A stretch of 13,008 nt of DNA from JABMRP01 sp964444795 (GTDB lineage Bacteria; Planctomycetota; Planctomycetia; Pirellulales; Thermoguttaceae). The position numbers and the translations under genes were made by a program. The DNA lies in contig CAYUIQ010000243.1 in assembly GCA_964444795.1 (NCBI GenBank), positions 1-13,008 on the forward strand, written 5' to 3'. Each line of letters opens with the position of its first letter. The first letter of the stretch is position 1. The notes beneath the pieces were generated by a model. It saw nothing but the letters and a program-made list of their open reading frames with translations. It did no database searches and had not been told where the DNA came from. Shown piece after piece: positions 7,659-13,008 of this stretch.

Positions 7659-8584
7659 CGGGGCGTTCTCAACTCTTGGGGCAACGGGAAACGGACCTGC
7701 TCTCGATTGGTGACGTGTGTTTCCACCGTAGCAGAAAACTGCTCCCGGAGAAAGTCGACACACCGCTCGACCACCGTCTCCGGGGCGCTGGCCCCGGCGG
7801 TGATCAGAACCGTTTCGTTGCCGACGAACCAATCGCGGCGAATATCCTCGGGACCGTCGATCAAATGAGCCGGCACCCCCTGACCGGCCCCCAACTCGGC
7901 CAGACGCAGGCTATTGGAACTGTTCTGACTGCCGACCACCAGCACGATGTCGGTCTCTTGGGCCAACAACCGCACCGCCTGTTGGCGATTCTGTGTGGCA
8001 AAGCAGATATCCTCCTTGCGGGGGCCCACCGCCTCGGGAAACCGCGTTTTCAGCCGCTGAATAATTCGTGCCGCATCCTCGATCGACAGGGTGGTTTGAG
8101 TGAGATAGGCTACCATTGTCGGATCCTCGACCTCCAGACACTCGATGTCCTCGACGGTCTGAACCAGCCGGATCGCCTCGGGCGCTTCCCCCATCGTGCC
8201 CACGACTTCATCGTGTCCGGCGTGGCCGATCAGCACGACCGTGTACCCGTCGGCGGCGTAGCGGACCGCCTCCCGATGCACTTTGGTAACCAGCGGACAG
8301 GTGGCGTCGATGGTACGCAGCCCTCGATCGGCGGCTTGGCGGCGCACGGCCGGCGAAACACCATGGGCGGAATAGAGCAGATGGGCACCTTCGGGCACAT
8401 CGGCCAGGTCGTCGACAAACACCACGCCCAGCGAGCCGAATCGCTCGACCACCCAGGTGTTATGCACGATCTCGTGATACACGTAGAGCGGCGTCCCGAA
8501 CCGCTCGATGGCGAATTCGAGGCTCTCGATCGCCATGTTGACCCCGGCACAGAAGCCCCGGGGGCTGGCCAAAACAATGCGCAT
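7655..8584 (-). CDS. ispH: 4-hydroxy-3-methylbut-2-enyl diphosphate reductase (IspH)
   Basis: IspH is the iron-sulfur enzyme of the last MEP-pathway step, reducing HMBPP to IPP and DMAPP in the cytoplasm. The 309-residue product carries the three cluster cysteines Cys12 (RGFCAGV), Cys96 (DATCPLV) and Cys194 (DICFATQNRQ). It also has His41, His74 (SAHG), His124 and Glu126 (GHAGHDE), plus a G-S-Q-N-S-S-N-S segment. From ATG 8584 these positions match E. coli numbering up to residue 126. That start also has GAGG six bases upstream. ATG 8596 would add four residues. It is first in a two-gene operon, its stop overlapping the enolase-superfamily start. It diverges from hpnC, so isoprenoid precursor supply and squalene synthesis share an intergenic region. 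Confidence 0.97.
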   Translation of the reverse strand: MRIVLASPRGFCAGVNMAIESLEFAIERFGTPLYVYHEIVHNTWVVERFGSLGVVFVDDLADVPEGAHLLYSAHGVSPAVRRQAADRGLRTIDATCPLVTKVHREAVRYAADGYTVVLIGHAGHDEVVGTMGEAPEAIRLVQTVEDIECLEVEDPTMVAYLTQTTLSIEDAARIIQRLKTRFPEAVGPRKEDICFATQNRQQAVRLLAQETDIVLVVGSQNSSNSLRLAELGAGQGVPAHLIDGPEDIRRDWFVGNETVLITAGASAPETVVERCVDFLREQFSATVETHVTNREQVRFPLPQELRTPR

Positions 8585-8689
8585 GGTGTGCCTCATCTAC
8601 CCGAATCTTCCCGAAACCATCATAATACGGGCTGCCCCGCCGCGACGGAAGGCAGCCGGTGAGCTTGGCTTGAGGATGTGAAATCTCCC
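8585..8689. promoter_or_regulatory. Divergent control region between ispH and hpnC
   Basis: About 105 bp separate the two start codons. The AT-rich block CATAATA (8621-8627) gives a -10-like TATTAT towards ispH and CATAAT towards hpnC. No good -35 is present in either direction. A dyad GGCTGCC (8630-8636) / GGCAGCC (8651-8657) with a 14-base loop lies on the hpnC side. It could be an operator or a leader hairpin. These assignments are by eye only. Confidence 0.35.
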
Positions 8690-9628
8690 ATGGACTCTAC
8701 TGCGTTTGAAACCGCGCTTGCGGCATTCGGCCCGGACGCCGCCGACGGTCCGCCGCCTTCGGCGCGTGCCTCGCGCCGCTATTGTCGACGACTGGCTCGC
8801 GGGCACTACGAGAATTTTACCGTGGTCAGCCGGATATTTCCCGGGCATCTGCGGCAGCATTTGTGTAATATCTACGCCTATTGCCGCTGGGCCGACGATC
8901 TGGCCGACTGTTCGGGCGATCCGGGGCGGAGCCTGGAGTTGTTGGATTGGTGGGAGGGACAGCTTCGCGAGTGCTGCGAGGGGGAGAGCCGGCATCCGGT
9001 ATTTGTGGCGCTGGCCGAGACGATCCGCCGGTTCGAGATTCCGGCCGATCCCCTGCTCGACCTGTTGGTCGCCTTCCGCCAGGACCAGCAGAAGGTGCGT
9101 TATGAAACATTCGACGAACTGACCGCCTACTGCCGCTATTCGGCCAACCCGGTGGGGCGGTTGGTGCTCTACTTGGGCCGGTGTCACACACCCCAGCGGG
9201 TGCGATTGTCCGACTCGATCTGCACGGGTCTCCAGTTGGCCAACTTCTGGCAGGACGTGGCCGAGGACTGGGACCGCGGGCGGATTTACCTGCCGCTGAC
9301 CGTCCGGCGGCGTTTCGGCTACGACGAACCGATGTTCGCCGCGCGAGAGGCCAACGACGTCTTTCGCCGGATGCTCTCGGCCGAGGTCGATCGCGCGGAG
9401 ACGTGGCTGCGAGAAGGATTGCCGCTGATCGACACGGTCTCGGCGGACCTGCGTCTGCCGGTGGCCCTGTTCGTCCACGGGGGTCTGGCCGTCTTGGAAG
9501 CGATACGGCGACAGGATTTCGACGTCTGGTCCCGCCGGCCGGTCGTCTCGCGGTGGGAGAAGCTGCGATTGACGTGGCGCTGTTGGTGGCAAATTCGCCG
9601 TGGCAAGCCGTTTGGGAGGCCCGCATGA
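8690..9628 (+). CDS. hpnC: Hydroxysqualene synthase HpnC
   Basis: This trans-isoprenyl diphosphate synthase family member has 312 residues, close to the usual length. It has both aspartate motifs: DDLAD (69-73) and D-V-A-E-D (189-193, within NFWQDVAEDWDRGR). Other family signatures are HYENFTVVSRIFP and YCRYSANPVGR. In the HpnCDE pathway HpnC converts presqualene diphosphate, made by HpnD, to hydroxysqualene. I assign HpnC because it comes first in the pair and has the HYENF and NFWQD signatures. ATG 8690 follows TGAGGA with a long spacing of 13 bases. GTG 8678 would add four residues but lies only one base from that site. The stop overlaps the hpnD start (ATGA). Planctomycetes are known to use squalene for C30 carotenoids, hopanoids or sterols; the end product here cannot be told. 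Confidence 0.92.
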   Translation: MDSTAFETALAAFGPDAADGPPPSARASRRYCRRLARGHYENFTVVSRIFPGHLRQHLCNIYAYCRWADDLADCSGDPGRSLELLDWWEGQLRECCEGESRHPVFVALAETIRRFEIPADPLLDLLVAFRQDQQKVRYETFDELTAYCRYSANPVGRLVLYLGRCHTPQRVRLSDSICTGLQLANFWQDVAEDWDRGRIYLPLTVRRRFGYDEPMFAAREANDVFRRMLSAEVDRAETWLREGLPLIDTVSADLRLPVALFVHGGLAVLEAIRRQDFDVWSRRPVVSRWEKLRLTWRCWWQIRRGKPFGRPA

Positions 9629-10569
9629 CTCGCCTGCCGGAGATGCTTCGCGCCAGCTACGCGGCCTGCCGTCGGACGACCCGGCAAGCGCGATCCAACT
9701 TTCCCATCAGTTTCCTGCTCCTTTCCCGTCACAAGCGGCTGGCCATGGAAGCGCTCTACGCCTTCATGCGGCATACCGACGATTTGGCCGACGGCCCGGA
9801 ATCGGTCTCCACACGGCGTTCCGCCCTGAGCCGATGGCGAGCGTCGCTGTCCGACGCGTTGGCCGGGCGCTCTCTTGGCACGACGACGGGCGAACCGCAT
9901 CACCGGGTGCTGGGCGACGGCGACGACACGGCGGCCGAGGGCTTTCTTCCGGCCGTGGCCGACGCGATCCGCCGGTTTGGCATTCCCCGGGCGTGTTTCG
10001 ATCAGGCGGTCGACGGAGCGGAAATGGATCTCGACCAGCAGAGCTACGAGACGTTCGATGAATTGCTCCAGTACTGCCAGCGCGTCGCCTCGGCGGTCGG
10101 CCGCGCGTGTATCCATATCTGGGGGTTTCGCGATGAGCGGGCCTTGGAACCGGCGCGGAAGTGCGGCATCGCTTTCCAACTGACCAACATCCTCCGCGAT
10201 CTAAAGGAAGACGCTGCTCGGGGACGAGTGTATCTTCCCCAGGAAGATCTCCGCCGGTTCGGCTACACGGCCGAGGATCTGGCCGCCGGCACGGCCGACG
10301 AACGTTTCGACCGTCTGTTGGATTTCCAGATCGAGCGCGCCGAGCGATTCTACCGCGAGGGCGTGAAACTGATCGATTGGCTGGGCCGCGACGGGCAGCG
10401 GGTGTTCGGCATGATGGCCTCGCTCTACCACGCCCTGCTCGAAGAGATCCGCCACCACGGCCGCGACGTGCTCACCGGCCGCGTAAGCCTCGGCCGCTTC
10501 AAGAAACTCCGCCTGGCCGCCCGCTGGCTGTTGCGCCCGCCGAAAACGATCCTGCCGGAATCGGAGTAG
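9625..10569 (+). CDS. hpnD: Presqualene diphosphate synthase HpnD
   Basis: The 314-residue squalene/phytoene synthase family protein condenses two farnesyl diphosphates to presqualene diphosphate. Seen motifs are the N-terminal SFLLLSRHKRLAMEALYAF, DDLAD (52-56) and D-L-K-E-D (192-196) within LTNILRDLKEDAARGRVYLP, plus the Y-C-x-x-V-A-S-x-V-G-R segment (150-160). ATG 9625 overlaps the hpnC stop and has a GGGAGG site five bases upstream, which fixes the start; the open frame upstream to 9181 is a shadow inside hpnC. A small Gly/Asp/Thr-rich stretch (about 84-104) looks like a loop insertion. The third enzyme, HpnE, which reduces hydroxysqualene to squalene, is not in this window. A phytoene synthase is the main alternative, but pairing with HpnC makes HpnD much more likely. 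Confidence 0.92.
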   Translation: MTRLPEMLRASYAACRRTTRQARSNFPISFLLLSRHKRLAMEALYAFMRHTDDLADGPESVSTRRSALSRWRASLSDALAGRSLGTTTGEPHHRVLGDGDDTAAEGFLPAVADAIRRFGIPRACFDQAVDGAEMDLDQQSYETFDELLQYCQRVASAVGRACIHIWGFRDERALEPARKCGIAFQLTNILRDLKEDAARGRVYLPQEDLRRFGYTAEDLAAGTADERFDRLLDFQIERAERFYREGVKLIDWLGRDGQRVFGMMASLYHALLEEIRHHGRDVLTGRVSLGRFKKLRLAARWLLRPPKTILPESE

Positions 10570-10581
10570 CGTTAAACAAAC

Positions 10582-10610
10582 TTGCCGACGCCAAGCCCCG
10601 TCGGTACGAT
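10582..10610 (+). promoter_or_regulatory. Candidate promoter for the phosphoesterase gene
   Basis: TTGCCG (10582-10587) and TACGAT (10605-10610) are separated by 17 bp, each matching four of six consensus positions. A transcript would start about 35 bases before the ATG at 10653. A six-bp dyad CCGACG/CGTCGG (10585-10604) overlaps the spacer. Readthrough from hpnD is equally possible. Confidence 0.3.
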
Positions 10611-10652
10611 GACGACTGATCTCCTCTTTACCCCTCGATCCGGGACGATCTC

Positions 10653-12329
10653 ATGAACCGCCGTTTCGTCTTGACCGTCTTGTTTGCGATGTTACTCGGT
10701 TTGCCGGTCCTGGTGGCCGACGACAAGAACGAAGACCAACCGCCGGCCGATCTGCCCGACACGACCGAGTCGGCGAAGCTGGCCGAGCGGATGCCGGCGG
10801 AGGTCAGCGGTCGGGTGTTGCTGGACAGAGAGCCTCTGGCTGGCGTGCGGGTGACCGACGGGATCGATTTTGTCACCACCGACGACCAAGGCCGGTATAC
10901 GCTGGCGATCAAACCCGACCCGATGGTCCCTTACGTGCCCAGTCGCACGGTTAGCGTCTGCTGGCCGTCGGGCACATGGCCCGTGCAGCGAGGAAAAGGC
11001 GGCCCGTGGCAGTGGTGGGTGCGGCTTGCGGACGTGAAGAACCCCGAGCAGGTCGATTTTCATCTCACACCGCGGGAAGAAAAGCTGCCGGTCTGCATGG
11101 CTTTCGGCACCGATCCGCACGACGCCTTTCGCCGGCCGCATAACTATACCTTCCGCGACGAAGTGGCCCGGGCGGGTGACCACGTGGCCTTTGCCGTGGC
11201 CGGTGGCGACCTCGGATACATGGGGTTCGGGAACGCCGAGACCGAGTATCGGGCGATCGCGAAATTCACCAACGAGTTTCCCGTGACCATGTTCCACTGC
11301 ATCGGCAACCACGACATCGTCGGCGTCCACTCCCGCTGGTGGAACGTGCCGCACGAACTGGCCGGCAACGGGGCCTATATCAAGTATCTCGGGCCGCTGC
11401 GATGGTCGTTCGACTATGCCGGCGTCCATTTCGTCGGGCTCGACTATTCGGTGATCGACGACAAGGGACACTTGCAGTGCGGGATTTCGGATACGGCCAT
11501 CGACTGGCTCGAAAAGGATCTCCAGTCGCTGCCCGAGGGCACGCCGACGTATCTCTTCAGCCACCAATGGGGCGAAAAGCGGTTCAGCGACGTCTGCTCG
11601 AAGTACAACGTGAAGCTCTGCCTGGCCGGCCATTCGCATCGCAACATGTACATGGGCAACCACGGCGGGGCCGAGTATTGGACGAAGATGAGCCTCTACA
11701 CGCTGCTATACGTCGACCGCCAGGGCCACCAGTTCGTCGACCGGTGCGTCTACAAGGGCGGACGCAACGGCTGGGACGGAAACTGGCGCCATAACCACCG
11801 CGGCTGTGCCCTGTACACCGACGCGGGGCGCGAACAAGAGCAGCGCGGCAAGCACGTCGCCTTGGAGAACGTAACGCTAAACGACAAGTCGCAAGCGATC
11901 GGCCCGGTGGACGGTCCGACCTACGACCTGCGCGTCGGCGCCCGCGTCTCCGGCGGCAAGTCGGCCAAACGCTGGGGCGTGCAAATCACTGCCCGCAACG
12001 GGACCGTGTGCGAATTAGCCTACGACGAAGCGGCCCAGATGCTCCAACTCATGGGCCACCCGACGTACTTCAACCGGCAGATTCCCGGTGCCGAGACTGC
12101 CGACGACCCCGAGCAAGAATGGCTCGAAATGCGCATCTTCGTCATGCCCTACCGCGTGCGAGTGATCGTCAACAACCGCCTGCACTACCAGGAGTTCATC
12201 GAACTGGGCCCGGCGAAGAAGATCGAGGTGTTCGGCGAAGACGGCCAAGTAGAATTCGGCCGCATCGATCTTTGGCAACGCACCTGGCCGAAAGACTGGG
12301 AACCCCGGGCGACGATTAATACGGGGTAG
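10653..12329 (+). CDS. Secreted calcineurin-like metallophosphoesterase with N- and C-terminal beta domains
   Basis: The 558-residue product starts with a signal peptide (about 1-22, MNRRF then a hydrophobic core, likely cut after V-L-V-A). It probably acts in the periplasm or outside. Residues about 48-140 look like a carboxypeptidase-regulatory/MetallophosN-type beta domain (VSGRVLLDREPLAGVRVTD). The catalytic domain (about 147-370) has all metal motifs: D154-P-H156, G-G-D186, G-N-H-D (218-221), His304 in FSHQW, and G-H-S-H (326-329). Residues about 400-545 form a beta-rich tail, possibly a jelly-roll or concanavalin-like binding domain (my inference). The substrate cannot be named; relatives act on phosphodiesters, nucleotides or phospholipids. 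It lies 83 bases after hpnD on the same strand with only a weak ribosome binding site, so a role with squalene is not implied. Confidence 0.92.
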   Translation: MNRRFVLTVLFAMLLGLPVLVADDKNEDQPPADLPDTTESAKLAERMPAEVSGRVLLDREPLAGVRVTDGIDFVTTDDQGRYTLAIKPDPMVPYVPSRTVSVCWPSGTWPVQRGKGGPWQWWVRLADVKNPEQVDFHLTPREEKLPVCMAFGTDPHDAFRRPHNYTFRDEVARAGDHVAFAVAGGDLGYMGFGNAETEYRAIAKFTNEFPVTMFHCIGNHDIVGVHSRWWNVPHELAGNGAYIKYLGPLRWSFDYAGVHFVGLDYSVIDDKGHLQCGISDTAIDWLEKDLQSLPEGTPTYLFSHQWGEKRFSDVCSKYNVKLCLAGHSHRNMYMGNHGGAEYWTKMSLYTLLYVDRQGHQFVDRCVYKGGRNGWDGNWRHNHRGCALYTDAGREQEQRGKHVALENVTLNDKSQAIGPVDGPTYDLRVGARVSGGKSAKRWGVQITARNGTVCELAYDEAAQMLQLMGHPTYFNRQIPGAETADDPEQEWLEMRIFVMPYRVRVIVNNRLHYQEFIELGPAKKIEVFGEDGQVEFGRIDLWQRTWPKDWEPRATINTG

Positions 12330-12333
12330 TAGC

Positions 12334-12352
12334 CATCTCGCCCCGCGAGATG
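12334..12352 (+). terminator. Hairpin just after the phosphoesterase stop, possible terminator
   Basis: CATCTCGC (12334-12341) and GCGAGATG (12345-12352) form a perfect eight-bp stem with a three-base loop, starting five bases after the stop codon. No T-run follows, so it may instead stabilise the 3' end or help factor-dependent termination. Confidence 0.4.
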
Positions 12353-12404
12353 CAGCCCTAGGCGTACCGAATCCGGGAAGTAGTTCCCCCGCGATCCCTA
12401 GACT

Positions 12405-12767
12405 TCACTCCTTAGGACGGTCAACACCGGCGTCCCCTGGGTCAGGATGATGTCTGTCCTCTTGTTCGTCTATTGTTCGTCGGCTGCAAACTCCTAGCGT
12501 GGCAGCTATTGCCGCACCAATAACCCCGAAAGACAGCACATGGTTTGCCGTCGAGGTCATCGACCCGACGTACGCCGCCTCGGCGCTGCTGTATTGCACG
12601 TGGACGGTGAATTCGGGTACCACGAAGCCCAGCAGAGAGCCCAGAGTGCCCAACACGAACACCCTTCGACTCTTGGCCATATAAGCCACGAAGGCAACCA
12701 TCGCGATAATCGGGAGAACTCGCAAGCCGCACATGGCGAGTTCGAGTTGAGCATGGTTGTATTGCAT
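12405..12767 (-). CDS. Small membrane protein of unknown function, three predicted helices
   Basis: I do not recognise this 120-residue protein. Its hydrophobic segments lie at about 15-31 (LRVLPIIAMVAFVAYMA), 36-51 (VFVLGTLGSLLGFVV) and 76-93 (ANHVLSFGVIGAAIAATLGV), with a positively charged K-S-R-R between the first two. The tail (about 95-120) is hydrophilic and rich in Asp, Glu, His and Pro. The membrane-protein pattern in a GC-rich genome argues against a chance frame. The ATG at 12767 lacks a strong ribosome binding site. A TAAAAT hexamer (12821-12816, minus strand) could be a -10, with only a poor -35. It converges with the phosphoesterase gene. The sequence from 12768 to 13008 shows no gene that I can support, though a minus-strand frame stays open at the window edge. 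Confidence 0.55.
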   Translation of the reverse strand: MQYNHAQLELAMCGLRVLPIIAMVAFVAYMAKSRRVFVLGTLGSLLGFVVPEFTVHVQYSSAEAAYVGSMTSTANHVLSFGVIGAAIAATLGVCSRRTIDEQEDRHHPDPGDAGVDRPKE

Positions 12768-13008
12768 GGGTCGGCCTGAATGGCGGTTTCTCTGGCCAAC
12801 ATGGGACTTCTGCCCATTTTAACGCTACGCGATAAGCGCGGAAAGCGAGGTCGCCTTCAGAATCGGGCCCAAGTTCCCGGCTACGCCCTCAAAGCCCCCC
12901 GGTCGGGCGGATTTCACCCGATGCCAATTCCTGCCATGATAGCCGGGGCTTAGGGGTTCGTTCGTTTAACGCCCAGCCGAAGGCGCCGGCTTGTGCGGTG
13001 TTGCGCAG

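Noticed and set aside
7659..7832. N-terminal extension of the enolase-superfamily gene back into ispH
   Set aside because: It would overlap ispH by about 60 codons with a sequence unlike the family. The GTG at 7658 overlapping the ispH stop is the natural start.
7676..8662. Plus-strand open frame of 328 codons
   Set aside because: It is opposite ispH, which has all conserved cysteines and histidines. The product looks like a complement shadow.
8597..9592. Long open frame of 331 codons on the minus strand
   Set aside because: It lies wholly opposite hpnC, whose motifs, start and overlap with hpnD are clear. The translated product is Arg/Gln/Pro-rich with no recognisable domain, a common effect of high GC.
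9181..9624. N-terminal extension of hpnD back into hpnC
   Set aside because: The extra 148 residues come from another frame of hpnC. ATG 9625 has a good ribosome binding site and a family-typical N-terminus.
10692..11663. Long open frame of 323 codons on the minus strand
   Set aside because: It is the mirror of the phosphoesterase catalytic domain; the sense strand carries every metal-binding motif.
12768..13008. Partial gene entering from the right edge on the minus strand
   Set aside because: One frame stays open for about 40 codons at the edge, but it has no recognisable motif and other frames stop at once. The stretch is too short to support a call.

Overview
This GC-rich window most likely comes from a member of the Planctomycetota, probably near the Pirellulales. 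The evidence is indirect. It combines a giant WD40-type lipoprotein, a membrane Ser/Thr kinase with a sensor domain, HpnC/HpnD squalene synthesis genes and a three-domain secreted metallophosphoesterase, a set typical of that phylum. No rRNA or other marker gene is present to settle it. No tRNA, CRISPR array, transposase or integrase was seen.

Region 1 (1-4211). A 1154-residue beta-propeller lipoprotein gene runs on the minus strand (89-3553). Its first codons and 5' leader (3481-3608) recur 248 bp away as a decayed copy (3729-3854). Between the copies lies a 12-bp tandem repeat. Both leaders carry a tiny upstream reading frame whose stop codon overlaps the next start codon. A 67-residue orphan gene of unknown function (4008-4211, plus strand) follows.

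Region 2 (4257-6428). A minus-strand transmembrane Ser/Thr kinase converges on the orphan gene. Outside the membrane it carries a domain resembling the TAXI-type substrate-binding proteins of TRAP transporters. A near-consensus sigma70-type promoter (TTGACA, 17 bp, TATAAG) lies just upstream.

Region 3 (6561-10569) is the isoprenoid block. On the minus strand ispH, the last step of the MEP pathway, is translationally coupled by a GTGA overlap to an enolase-superfamily protein. That protein has lost most of the superfamily's catalytic residues. Diverging from ispH across about 105 bp are hpnC and hpnD, coupled to each other by an ATGA overlap. IspH makes IPP and DMAPP; after prenyl chain elongation elsewhere, HpnD and HpnC convert farnesyl diphosphate through presqualene diphosphate to hydroxysqualene. 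HpnE, needed to finish squalene, is not in the window.

Region 4 (10582-13008). A secreted calcineurin-like phosphoesterase lies downstream of hpnD, perhaps with its own promoter. It is followed by a hairpin and by a small three-helix membrane protein of unknown function on the minus strand. The last 241 bases hold no gene that I can support.
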